A stretch of 19,395 bases of DNA, taken from an uncultured delta proteobacterium (GTDB lineage Bacteria; UBA10199; GCA-002796325; 1-14-0-20-49-13). Under the pieces are notes generated by a model. That model was not told where the DNA came from and did no database searches. It worked only from the letters and a program-made list of their open reading frames with translations. How positions within the stretch are numbered: the stretch's first letter is position 1; the number at the start of each line of letters is the position of its first letter. Where the stretch lies: contig CAIPVD010000158.1 of assembly GCA_903868375.1 (NCBI GenBank), forward strand, positions 1-19,395. The letters are read 5' to 3'. This document shows positions 8,062 to 15,409 of this stretch, piece by piece. A program made the position numbers and the translations under genes.

Positions 8062-8090
8062 TTGACACCCTTTGCCGATTCCTTTATAAG
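8062..8090 (+). promoter_or_regulatory. Consensus sigma-70 promoter for the porin gene
   Basis: TTGACA (8062-8067) and TATAAG (8085-8090) are separated by exactly 17 nt, giving eleven of twelve consensus bases. Transcription would start near 8097 and leave a leader of about 218 nt before the porin ATG. It is the best-matching promoter in the window and suits a highly expressed outer-membrane protein. Confidence 0.8.
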
Positions 8091-8096
8091 GGGAGC

Positions 8097-8314
8097 ACGC
8101 GAAGCTTAAAGTAGTTCTTTAGGGGGAAGTTCCAATATATCGTAAGTGCCTGGTAATTTTACTGTGGCACTGTGACATTTAAATACCGTAGTTCAAACAG
8201 ACTTGGAAAGGGGGTGCTCTCCAAAAAGTCACGAACAGCGGGTGCTTCGGATGTAGCTGAAAGATTTTCAGGCGTGCCGAAGCAAGAAAAAAAACAATTA
8301 AAGGAGAGGAAAAC
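8097..8314 (+). promoter_or_regulatory. Structured 5' leader with candidate anti-Shine-Dalgarno switch
   Basis: Three hairpins can be drawn. H1 pairs AGTGCC (8145-8150) with GGCACT (8166-8171). H2 pairs GACTT plus GGA (8200-8207) with TCC (8220-8222) and AAGTC (8226-8230) around an AAA bulge. H3 pairs TGCTTCGG (8243-8250) with CCGAAGCA (8277-8284) and encloses CTGAAA-GAT-TTTCAG (8257-8271). CTCTCC at 8217-8222 in H2 is the exact complement of GGAGAG at 8303-8308, which overlaps the porin Shine-Dalgarno AAGGAG. H2 formation uses part of CTCTCC, so the two pairings compete. The leader matches no riboswitch class I know. Hairpins are directly visible; regulation is inferred. The rest of the 315-bp gap (8000-8061) holds only possible promoter elements for the divergent response regulator. 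Confidence 0.55.
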
Positions 8315-9562
8315 ATGAAAAAATTAGTAATAGCAATAGTCGCTGTAGCGGCATTGGCGCTCGCATTCAGCGTACACGCAGAAGAAAAATATGTTGGCGG
8401 CGGCTTTGAAGCCAGCGGTCACATCATGACAGGTTTTGGATTTCAGTATGTAGGCGCGAATTCAGGCGCTTATGCAGGTTCAGAGGCCGGTTTAGCCCGT
8501 GACGGTTGGGCAGGATTCAATAAGGGACAGTTCCTTGGCAACACCAAGTCGAAAGATTTCGGCTTCCTAGTTGACAACGTTGAATTGAACCTGATGAAGA
8601 CCTTCGGCGAAAACATCAAGACGCGCGTTGACCTATTGGTCGGCGACCAGAATCTTGGTGCTTGGGACCATGTCAACAACGGTATCAATCTGTGGCAGGC
8701 TTATGTTACAGCTAACATCCCAGTCGGAAACGGCTTGGAATTATTGGCTGGACGTTTTGACGCACCGATGGGCTACGAATCAGCTCACAGGTATCAGAAC
8801 AACACGATCACACGCAGCTCGATCTTCAACTTCGGAATCCGTCCATGGACGCTCACCGGTTTGAAGCTGTATTATGCATTTAGCGATGCGATCGATTGGC
8901 ACATCTATGCAGTGAACAACTTAGAAGATCAGATGGGTGGAAATTGGCGCGTTGACAACAGCGCACTGCCGTCATTCGGTACCCGCGTAGGTTATACATG
9001 GGGCGAAGAAGGCAAGCAGAGCACAGTTGGTTTAAGCGCAGCGTTCGGCCCGGAACAGAAGTGTAAATCGTGCGTAGCGGAAGCAGTCGGTCAATCACCA
9101 ACATCAAAGATCGGTCGTATGTCGTTCTTGGGAGACCTTGATTTCAACATCTGGGCAACAGACGCATTCGCAATCGGTGGTGAAGGCATATTCCGTCAGG
9201 ACGATAAGGCTAGCGCCCCGATCGATGGTTTGAAGGCGCAGAAGTATTTCGGTGGTATCCTAGACCTGCACTATGTATTCAGCGATGTGTGGGATGGAAC
9301 GCTCAAGTATTCGATACTGTATCAGACGAACGGTTCGAACACATCACTTGGCGGCTTGGATTCAAACACCTTCCTTGCAACGATCTATGCTCCGCAGCAG
9401 GGTGGCAAGGCCTATTTCAACGAGATCAGCTTGGCTGGCGGCTATCAGATCACCGATGGCGCAAAGTTCAACGCAGAATATCGTTTGGATTGGTCAAAGT
9501 ACAATGGAGCACCCAAGAACCTGTCTCACTCGGTACTTGGTATGTTCGCGTATAGCTTCTAA
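8315..9562 (+). CDS. Outer-membrane beta-barrel porin (BBP2/OmpL-like)
   Basis: The 415-residue protein has a clear signal peptide with cleavage likely after VHA (residue 22), alternating hydrophobic beta-strand segments throughout, and a terminal aromatic Phe (GMFAYSF), the signature recognised by the BAM complex. The segment GRFDAPMGYESAHRYQNN followed by RPWTLTGLKLYY resembles putative beta-barrel porin-2 (PF07642, OmpL-like). It presumably forms a diffusion channel for small solutes; specificity is unknown. A C250-K-S-C253 pair sits in what looks like an extracellular or turn region. AAGGAG lies 8 nt before the ATG. Strong promoter, long leader and strong terminator mark it as a monocistronic, probably abundant protein. 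Codons are noticeably regular (many AAC, GGC, CAG). Confidence 0.85.
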   Translation: MKKLVIAIVAVAALALAFSVHAEEKYVGGGFEASGHIMTGFGFQYVGANSGAYAGSEAGLARDGWAGFNKGQFLGNTKSKDFGFLVDNVELNLMKTFGENIKTRVDLLVGDQNLGAWDHVNNGINLWQAYVTANIPVGNGLELLAGRFDAPMGYESAHRYQNNTITRSSIFNFGIRPWTLTGLKLYYAFSDAIDWHIYAVNNLEDQMGGNWRVDNSALPSFGTRVGYTWGEEGKQSTVGLSAAFGPEQKCKSCVAEAVGQSPTSKIGRMSFLGDLDFNIWATDAFAIGGEGIFRQDDKASAPIDGLKAQKYFGGILDLHYVFSDVWDGTLKYSILYQTNGSNTSLGGLDSNTFLATIYAPQQGGKAYFNEISLAGGYQITDGAKFNAEYRLDWSKYNGAPKNLSHSVLGMFAYSF

Positions 9563-9587
9563 TTCGAAGCTAGTAATTAGTTAGTTC

Positions 9588-9629
9588 AAAAAGCCCCGGG
9601 AGGGAAACCTTCCGGGGCTTTTTCTTTTT
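9588..9629 (+). terminator. Rho-independent terminator of the porin gene
   Basis: An 11-bp stem (9593-9603 with 9608-9618, one G-T pair) closes on a GAAA tetraloop. It is followed by TTTTTCTTTTT and preceded by an A-run that can extend the stem. It lies about 30 nt after the porin stop. Confidence 0.95.
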
Positions 9630-9665
9630 GCGTTTTGGGCCTGTTTGATATAGAAACCGCTTACT

Positions 9666-10538
9666 ATGAATTCACCAATTTGGATAACACTTGGGCCGAT
9701 AGTTGTCATAAACTTCATCGCATTTATCTATCTTTGCATATTTTACTTTACGAGGGATCGGTGGCCGGTCCCGGACGAAGTTAAGACGAGGCCCAACTCT
9801 TCATTCTTAAGCGGCTTCTTCAAAGAATGGTGGTATTGGGTGACAACGCCCATCGCGCGTTTTCTTATCGCCATAAGGTTTTCGCCGAACATTATAACGT
9901 TCATAGGTTTTGCTATCTCGTGCGTTGCCGCATATCTTTTTGCGGAAGGGCTTTTCGGTTATGCCGGATGGACGCTGATATTCGGCGCAACATTCGATAT
10001 GTTCGATGGGAAGGTCGCCCGCATGACGGGCAAGACGAGCAGAAGCGGCGCTTATTACGATTCCGTCATGGACCGTTTCGGCGAAGGCGCAGTAATGCTG
10101 GGCCTTATTTCGTATTTTAGGTATTCGTGGATACTATACTTTCTGGTCGCAGGACTTATAGGCTCTATGCTCGTTAGCTACACACGCGCCAGGGGCGAGG
10201 GCGTTGGCGTTGTTTGCAAGAAGGGTTGGATGCAGAGGCCTGAACGTATCGCGTACTTGGTCGTTGCTTCAATATTCGAGCCGATAGCCGGTTATCTTTT
10301 ACGTAATGTGAACCAGATAGATTTCCCCGTTCTTGTAACTGGTGCCGTCATAATCATCGGAGTAATGACCAATATCACGGCCGTTTATCGCATGGTATAT
10401 ATAATGAACTCGCTCGATAATGAAGACCGCGGCGTGGATGGCGTTGCCTCGATTCCGCAGATTATCATGAAGCTATCTACTCAAGAAGGTCGTGTCGAGT
10501 GGATTGAAAAGGTAAAGCAGCGCCATCATTTAAAATAG
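9666..10538 (+). CDS. CDP-alcohol phosphatidyltransferase
   Basis: The 290-residue membrane protein carries the complete family motif DGxxARx8Gx3Dx3D: D114, G115, A118, R119, G128, D132 and D136. These residues bind the metals and the CDP-diacylglycerol diphosphate. About six hydrophobic segments follow one N-terminal anchor (about 6-28). The enzyme replaces CMP on a CDP-alcohol with a second alcohol to make a phospholipid. Which alcohol it uses cannot be read from the motif; phosphatidylinositol-phosphate, phosphatidylglycerol-phosphate or related synthases remain open. It is longer than typical PgsA (about 180-200), with an extra soluble N-terminal segment and a C-terminal tail of about 40 residues. 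Start ATG 9666 has only a weak Shine-Dalgarno. The gene lies behind the porin terminator, so it needs its own promoter, and ends 4 nt from the convergent regulator gene. Confidence 0.88.
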   Translation: MNSPIWITLGPIVVINFIAFIYLCIFYFTRDRWPVPDEVKTRPNSSFLSGFFKEWWYWVTTPIARFLIAIRFSPNIITFIGFAISCVAAYLFAEGLFGYAGWTLIFGATFDMFDGKVARMTGKTSRSGAYYDSVMDRFGEGAVMLGLISYFRYSWILYFLVAGLIGSMLVSYTRARGEGVGVVCKKGWMQRPERIAYLVVASIFEPIAGYLLRNVNQIDFPVLVTGAVIIIGVMTNITAVYRMVYIMNSLDNEDRGVDGVASIPQIIMKLSTQEGRVEWIEKVKQRHHLK

Positions 10539-10542
10539 CGGA

Positions 10543-11124
10543 TCATTTATTGTTCTTAATTAGGTCTTCCGGATTTGCGATAACTGCTCGTAAAATATTT
10601 AGGTCTATATCTTTTCCTTCGATGAATCCCGTTATGAACTTATCTGCAGCGTAATAGAAAGAGCCTATAAGGCTTAGCTGGTTGATAATATAATCCGCTT
10701 TCTTCTTCTCTTCTCCGCTTAATTCGACGCGCGCCTCTTTAGTGAGCGAGCGAGTGCGTTCGATCGTTGTTATTGCATCTCTGATAGTACCGGCTATCTT
10801 ATCGAAGAAGTTTGTTAGCACCTTTCTTGGATATGCAGGTTCCACCGCGTAATAATCCTTTCTGGAACCCTTTACCCACACCTTTCTTGCAAGTTTAAGT
10901 TCTTCGAGCAGGCGAATATTTATGCTGATGTTCGATTTGCTCGACTGCAGGCGTTCGGCTATATCTTCGAGAGACATCGGCTCTTCGTTAAGAAAGAGGA
11001 GGGCGTATATTTGTCCGCCGACCTTGTTGACCATTCCAAGGAGAGCCGAAGATATCTTGCCCGCGCCATCGATGAAGATATCGACGGCCGTATTTAGATC
11101 AACTTTTTCGTTATTGTGTGTCAT
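10543..11124 (-). CDS. GbsR/MarR-family transcriptional regulator
   Basis: The 193-residue product has a winged helix-turn-helix at about residues 36-95. MSLEDIAERLQSSKSNISINIRLL is the helix-turn-helix, and KVWVKGSRKDYYAVE the wing. GG-IYALLFL just before it is typical of GbsR-like MarR proteins. The C-terminal half is helical, probably for dimerisation. Related proteins control osmoprotectant or membrane-related genes. The target here is unknown, though the neighbouring phosphatidyltransferase and the gene itself are candidates. Its ATG overlaps the serS stop as ATGA, so it is translated by coupling to serS and belongs to the dsbA-like/serS transcript. Confidence 0.88.
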   Translation of the reverse strand: MTHNNEKVDLNTAVDIFIDGAGKISSALLGMVNKVGGQIYALLFLNEEPMSLEDIAERLQSSKSNISINIRLLEELKLARKVWVKGSRKDYYAVEPAYPRKVLTNFFDKIAGTIRDAITTIERTRSLTKEARVELSGEEKKKADYIINQLSLIGSFYYAADKFITGFIEGKDIDLNILRAVIANPEDLIKNNK

Positions 11125-12386
11125 GTGATCTTCTCTAAACCGTGCATGTAGAAGCGCAAGGCCTCGGGTATTACGACGCTTCCATCGGAGAGCTGATAAT
11201 TCTCGAGTATTGCAACAACAGTGCGTCCAACGGCTAAACCGCTTCCATTAAGCGTGTGAACGAACCTGGTCTTGCCGCCGGCATCCTTAAATCGGATGTT
11301 GGCGCGACGTGCCTGGAAATCTTCGAAGTTTGAACACGAAGATATTTCACGGTATGCATTTTGTCCCGGGAGCCACACTTCGATATCGTAAGTCTTTGCC
11401 GATGAGAAACCTATGTCGCCAGTGCAAAGAGAAACAACTCGGTAGTGAAGTCCAAGTTTTTGTAGTATCGATTCTGCGTTGTTCGTTAATGATTCAAGTT
11501 CGGCGTACGAATTGTCGGGGTGCGCGAATTTAACAAGTTCGACCTTGTTAAACTGATGCTGGCGAATGAGCCCGCGCGTGTCTTTTCCGTAAGAGCCGGC
11601 TTCGCTCCTGAAACAGGCGGAATATGCACTGAACTTGATAGGCAGGTCTGCACCCTTTAAAATTTCGTCGGCGTAATAATTCGTTACCGGCACTTCGGCA
11701 GTTGGAATAAGATAATAATCGTAGTTCGTCTTAAAAAGATCGGCCTCGAACTTCGGCAGCTGACCGGTACCGGTCATAGCCTTTGCGTTGACCATGTACG
11801 GCGGCAGCATTTCCGTGTAGCCGTTTTCTCTTGTATGCACGTCGAGCATGAAGTTGATAAGCGCGCGTTCCAGCGCTGCGCCATGACTTTTGTAGATTGT
11901 AAACCTAGCTCCCGATATCTTTGCGGCGCGGTCGAAATCGAGTATGCCTAAATTTTCTCCGATATCGAAGTGTTCCTTCGGTTTGAAATCGAGATTTGGT
12001 TTTTCTCCCCACGTGCGAACTACGGGGTTTTGCGCGCTATCGGTTCCGACCGGAACGCTTTCATGTGGGATGTTGGGTATTAGTAGGAGCACCGATCTAA
12101 GTTTATCTTCTATCTCGGTAAGTTTCGGCTGTATCTCTTTTACCTTGGATGCCGCCGACTGCATAGAAGCTATGATAGAGCTTGCGTCCTTCTTGTCTTT
12201 TTTCAGCCGGGCGATCTCTTCAGATGCTTTGTTCTGTTCCGCGCGAAGCGAATCGTATTCCTGCTGAAGTCTTTTTCGTTCGTCGTTTAAAGACTCAAGC
12301 GGAGCCAGATCTATTGTCTGGCCCCGCTTTATAAGCATCTCTTTTATTTTATCTAAATTCGTTACTGCAAATTTAATGTCTAACAT
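11121..12386 (-). CDS. serS: Seryl-tRNA synthetase
   Basis: The 421-residue class II aminoacyl-tRNA synthetase charges tRNA-Ser, and tRNA-Sec where present. The N-terminal 100 residues form the expected long antiparallel coiled coil that reaches the tRNA variable arm. Motif 1 is in ALERALINFMLDVHTRENG, motif 2 is CFRSEAGSYG with R260 and E262, and motif 3 is GSGLAVGRTVVAILENYQ with R388. TGTGQLP and PTAEVPVTNYY match the bacterial serine-binding region. Length is normal. The start is ATG at 12386, just 1 nt after the lipoprotein stop, with no separate Shine-Dalgarno, so it is expressed with the upstream gene. Confidence 0.97.
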   Translation of the reverse strand: MLDIKFAVTNLDKIKEMLIKRGQTIDLAPLESLNDERKRLQQEYDSLRAEQNKASEEIARLKKDKKDASSIIASMQSAASKVKEIQPKLTEIEDKLRSVLLLIPNIPHESVPVGTDSAQNPVVRTWGEKPNLDFKPKEHFDIGENLGILDFDRAAKISGARFTIYKSHGAALERALINFMLDVHTRENGYTEMLPPYMVNAKAMTGTGQLPKFEADLFKTNYDYYLIPTAEVPVTNYYADEILKGADLPIKFSAYSACFRSEAGSYGKDTRGLIRQHQFNKVELVKFAHPDNSYAELESLTNNAESILQKLGLHYRVVSLCTGDIGFSSAKTYDIEVWLPGQNAYREISSCSNFEDFQARRANIRFKDAGGKTRFVHTLNGSGLAVGRTVVAILENYQLSDGSVVIPEALRFYMHGLEKIT

Positions 12387-12387
12387 T

Positions 12388-13422
12388 TTATTTTTTCAGT
12401 TCGTTGTCTATGATGTTCTTGAAATCTCCGATCGGCCTGGCTCCTGATAGGAATATACCGTTGATGAAGAACGACGGTGTTCCTTGAGCGCCCGCCGCGG
12501 CACCTGCTGCAACGTTAGCTTCGACCGCCTTCGTATATTTGCCGCTGTCCAGGCATTCGTCGAACTTCTTCTGGCTAAGCTTCAAGGTCTTTGCGTATTC
12601 TTTCAGTTTTTCGACCTGTAACGCCTGCTGGTTTGCCCAAAGTTCCTTGCTATATTCCCAATATTTGCCCTGATCGCCTGCGCAGTGAGCTGCTTCGTGT
12701 GCCTTCTTTGAGAACTGGTGGAACGACAGCGGGAAGTCTCGCAGCGCATAGCGCACTTTATCTTTATATTCGTCGATTATCTGATTTACCGTTGGACGAA
12801 CTCTGCTGCAGAACGGGCACTGGTAATCGGTGAATTCAATGATAGTAACGGGAGCGCTCTTGGGGCCTATCGTTGGCGCATCGCCTACGTCGATCTCTAC
12901 GCGAGGCTGAACCAAGTTTATCTTTACGTTCGAAGCGGTCTTAAGCCCTGAAATAAGTTGCTGGCGAAGCCCCTGCTTTTTGCTGTTCGAAAGGAACGTC
13001 TTGATCTGGCCTTCCGTATCCTTTAAAGACTTTCCGCCGAGCTGATCCTTGCGGCTTTCGTAAAAGCTCTTTATCTCGTCATCGCTTGGAGCTGTGATCT
13101 TATCATCAATGTTCTCTTTTAGATAAGCTTCGACCGACTTTCCCTGCTTCTTCGCGGCCGCCTCTATCATTTTATTTTCTACGAGGTCGTCCAGTACGTC
13201 TTTCTTTGCTTCAAATATTTCTTGCGCAACGCGCTGTAGCCTGCTCTTTGCGGCTTCATCGAGCTCCGCTGCGGTGATGCTTGTTCCATCTACCGATGCA
13301 ACGACTTCGCCAGGGTTTGCGGATGCCGCAACCGGCGCCGATGCCTTCTTGCCTTGCCCGCAAGCTGCTATAATAATGAAGCAGGCAGCCACCAATGTTA
13401 ATCCTAAGATTTTCTTCGCCAC
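12388..13422 (-). CDS. Lipoprotein with SurA-N-like chaperone domain and DsbA-like thioredoxin domain
   Basis: The 344-residue protein begins with a lipoprotein signal (hydrophobic 5-20, lipobox IAAC with C21), so it should be anchored in a membrane facing the periplasm. Residues about 40-150 (GEVVASVDGTSITAAELDEA, then EIKSFYESRKDQL) resemble the SurA N-terminal/trigger-factor-like fold seen before parvulin domains, but no parvulin domain follows. Residues about 180-344 are a DsbA/DsbG-type Thioredoxin_4 domain with the redox pair C202-P-F-C205 and the cis-Pro in GTP (P316). It probably makes or isomerises disulfides while holding unfolded clients. It uses a GTG start preceded by AAGGAG at 6-nt spacing. 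It is first of a tight trio with serS and the GbsR-like gene. Confidence 0.88.
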   Translation of the reverse strand: MAKKILGLTLVAACFIIIAACGQGKKASAPVAASANPGEVVASVDGTSITAAELDEAAKSRLQRVAQEIFEAKKDVLDDLVENKMIEAAAKKQGKSVEAYLKENIDDKITAPSDDEIKSFYESRKDQLGGKSLKDTEGQIKTFLSNSKKQGLRQQLISGLKTASNVKINLVQPRVEIDVGDAPTIGPKSAPVTIIEFTDYQCPFCSRVRPTVNQIIDEYKDKVRYALRDFPLSFHQFSKKAHEAAHCAGDQGKYWEYSKELWANQQALQVEKLKEYAKTLKLSQKKFDECLDSGKYTKAVEANVAAGAAAGAQGTPSFFINGIFLSGARPIGDFKNIIDNELKK

Positions 13423-13454
13423 TTTTTTCTCCTTTTCGTTATTATTCGAGCGAA

Positions 13455-13487
13455 GTCGAGAAGAATTAAAGATTTAATTTCCTCGAC
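13455..13487. other. Hairpin with near-perfect dyad between glnA and the lipoprotein gene
   Basis: GTCGAG (13455-13460) pairs with CTCGAC (13482-13487). Inside, AATTAA pairs with TTAATT around AGAT. No T-run follows on either strand, so it is not a standard rho-independent terminator. It could be a processing or attenuation site, or a degenerate copy of an interspersed palindrome (the left arm sits in CGAGCGAAGTCGAG). Confidence 0.5.
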
Positions 13488-13517
13488 CACGCCCGAACAC
13501 TATAACTAGAATAAGAG

Positions 13518-14933
13518 TTAAATGTCAAAATATAACGCAAACTCGTGCGGCACTGGACGTAAACGTACTGGATTGATCTCGTTGTTAGTCTTATAATCGA
13601 TCCACATGTCGATCACGTCTTGTGTGAAGACGTCGCCCTTCAGCAAGAATTCGTTGTCTTTCTTAAGCGCGTTCAAGGCTTCGTCGAGCGAGCCGGGTGC
13701 TTTGGGCACGTTCTTCAGTTCTTCAGGCGATAATCCGTAAATATCTTTATCCAGCGGTGGACCCGGATCGATGCGGTGTTGAATACCGTCTAAGGCCGCC
13801 ATTAGAACGGCAGAGAATGCAAGATATCCGTTGCAAGATGGGTCGGGCGTTCTGAACTCGAACCTCTTTGACTTTGGCGATGCCGAATACATCGGAATTC
13901 TCACCGATGCGGAACGGTTCCTGCTTGAATACGCAAGGTTGATAGGTGCTTCGAAACCAGGTACCAGCCTTCTATAAGAGTTCGTGGTAGGGTTCGTGAA
14001 CGCGCAGAGCGCCGAGGCGTGTTTTAATATTCCGCCTATTGCCCAAAGCGCCATCTCCGACATCCCGCCGTACCGATCTCCCGCAAACAGAGGTTTGTCG
14101 CTCTTCCAGAGGCTTAAATGAAGGTGCATGCCGCTTCCGTTATCTTCGAAGAGCGGTTTCGGCATGAACGTGGCGGTCTTGTTATTTCTGTGAGCGACGT
14201 TCTTGATTATGTATTTGAACCACATTAACTGGTCGGCCATCTTAACGAGCGGCGCGAACTTCATATCGATCTCCGCCTGGCCCGCCGTTGCAACTTCGTG
14301 ATGCTGGCATTCTACGTGAATGCCTATCTTTTCCATCGTCAGCGCCATTTCGGTGCGGATATCTTGCTGCGAATCTGTCGGTGGCACCGGGAAATAGCCT
14401 TCTTTGTAGCGCGGCTTGTACCCTAGGTTCGGGTTCTCTTCTCGGCCTGAATTCCAGGCGCCTTCGTCGGAATCGATGTGGTAAAATCCCTGGTTGCTGC
14501 TCTGGTCGTAGCGGACGCTATCGAAGATAAAAAATTCGGCTTCTGGCCCAATGTATGCGGTATCTGCAAGACCGGTCGATTTAAGATAACTCTCCGCTTT
14601 TTGCGCGATGTAACGGGCGTCGCGCGAATATGATTGTTTGGTGATCGGATCGACGATGTTGCAGATGAGCGACAGCGTTGGTTCCTTTGTAAAAGGTTCC
14701 ATGACCGCAGTGCTTGGATCCGGAATGATCAGCATATCGGAGGCGTGTATCGGCTGAAAGCCTCTGATGGAAGAGCCGTCGAATCCGAAACCGTCTTCGA
14801 ACGATTCTTCTTCGAACTCCGAGATTGGAACTGTGAAATGCTGCCATACCCCTGGCAGATCGACGAATTTAAAGTCGACCATTTTTGCCTTGTTCTCTTT
14901 GGCAAAGGCTACCGCTTCTTTTGGTGTCAACAT
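13518..14933 (-). CDS. glnA: Glutamine synthetase type I
   Basis: The 471-residue protein is a full-length bacterial GSI, the cytosolic dodecamer that makes glutamine from glutamate, ammonia and ATP. Family blocks are all visible: DLPGVWQHFTVP near the N-terminus, FGFDGSSIRGF, GPEAEFFIFD, a metal/glutamate-site block with GQAEIDMKFAPL, NGSGMHLHLSLWK, and NRSASVRIP. Y399 in DIYGLSPEE corresponds to the tyrosine adenylylated by GlnE in beta-type GSI, so covalent control is likely. AAGGAGG lies 9 nt before the ATG. glnB ends 78 nt upstream, giving a glnB-glnA unit. Confidence 0.97.
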   Translation of the reverse strand: MLTPKEAVAFAKENKAKMVDFKFVDLPGVWQHFTVPISEFEEESFEDGFGFDGSSIRGFQPIHASDMLIIPDPSTAVMEPFTKEPTLSLICNIVDPITKQSYSRDARYIAQKAESYLKSTGLADTAYIGPEAEFFIFDSVRYDQSSNQGFYHIDSDEGAWNSGREENPNLGYKPRYKEGYFPVPPTDSQQDIRTEMALTMEKIGIHVECQHHEVATAGQAEIDMKFAPLVKMADQLMWFKYIIKNVAHRNNKTATFMPKPLFEDNGSGMHLHLSLWKSDKPLFAGDRYGGMSEMALWAIGGILKHASALCAFTNPTTNSYRRLVPGFEAPINLAYSSRNRSASVRIPMYSASPKSKRFEFRTPDPSCNGYLAFSAVLMAALDGIQHRIDPGPPLDKDIYGLSPEELKNVPKAPGSLDEALNALKKDNEFLLKGDVFTQDVIDMWIDYKTNNEINPVRLRPVPHEFALYFDI

Positions 14934-15011
14934 CTTATCTATCCTCCTTATGTTTTGCCCTTACTTGTCTTGGCAGCCCCGGCGGCGGAGCGGCCGAGGC
15001 GGTTAGGGTGG

Positions 15012-15350
15012 TTAGATGGCGTCTCTGCCGGACTCTTTGGTCCGGATCCTAAGTATATCATCTACAGGCGTTACGAATATTTTTCCATCGCCTATGCGGC
15101 CGGTGTGCGCTGCTTTTTGTATGGCATCGACCACGCCGGGTACCTGTTCGTCGTTCACGACAACTTCAATTTTAACTTTTGGGAGAAAATCTACGATGTA
15201 TTCCGCGCCGCGATAGACCTCTGCATGGCCCTTTTGGCGCCCAAATCCTTTAACTTCGGTGATGGTCATGCCCGCGACTCCGGCATCGGTGAGTGCTTCT
15301 TTTACATCGTCTAGTTTGAAAGGCTTGATAACTGCTTCGACTTTCTTCAT
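15012..15350 (-). CDS. glnB: Nitrogen regulatory protein PII
   Basis: The 112-residue product matches PII over its whole length. It begins MKKVEAVIKPFKLDDVKEAL. The T-loop carries the uridylylation site Y51 in YRGAEYIVDFLPK. The B-loop is TGRIGDGKIF, and the C-terminal TKESGRDAI is present. PII trimers bind ATP/ADP and 2-oxoglutarate and pass nitrogen status to GlnE/GlnA and NtrB. Location directly ahead of glnA, with no amtB, favours the name glnB over glnK. The intergenic stretch before glnA is unusually GC-rich (about 14970-15003) and could fold. Confidence 0.95.
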   Translation of the reverse strand: MKKVEAVIKPFKLDDVKEALTDAGVAGMTITEVKGFGRQKGHAEVYRGAEYIVDFLPKVKIEVVVNDEQVPGVVDAIQKAAHTGRIGDGKIFVTPVDDILRIRTKESGRDAI

Positions 15351-15362
15351 CTTGGGATAAAC

Positions 15363-15400
15363 CTGCTAACAAGATTATGAAAGCTTGTCAATGCAGCTTT
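15363..15400 (-). promoter_or_regulatory. Candidate glnB promoter with a dyad around the -35
   Basis: On the minus strand TTGACA (15391-15386) is followed after 17 nt by a weak -10, TAGCAG (15368-15363), just upstream of glnB. The -35 lies in the spacer of the dyad AAAGCT-N9-AGCTTT (15380-15400), a possible operator. I saw no GG-N10-GC sigma-54 element. The -10 is poor, so confidence is low. Confidence 0.35.
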
Positions 15401-15409
15401 TAAGTGGCT

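Noticed and set aside
8200..8284. Assignment of the porin leader to a c-di-GMP-I or cobalamin riboswitch
   Set aside because: A faint likeness (TCACGAACAG, GGGGGTGCTC) does not continue into the conserved cores of those classes.
8243..8300. H3 stem plus adjacent A-run as a minus-strand terminator
   Set aside because: Read on the minus strand the T-run precedes the hairpin instead of following it.
14970..15003. GC-rich patch between glnB and glnA as a terminator
   Set aside because: No clean stem with a following T-run could be drawn on the minus strand, and glnA is expected to be read with glnB.
14634..15314. Plus-strand open frame of 226 codons across glnA and glnB
   Set aside because: It lies antisense to two certain genes; the predicted protein has no domain and an unnatural composition.
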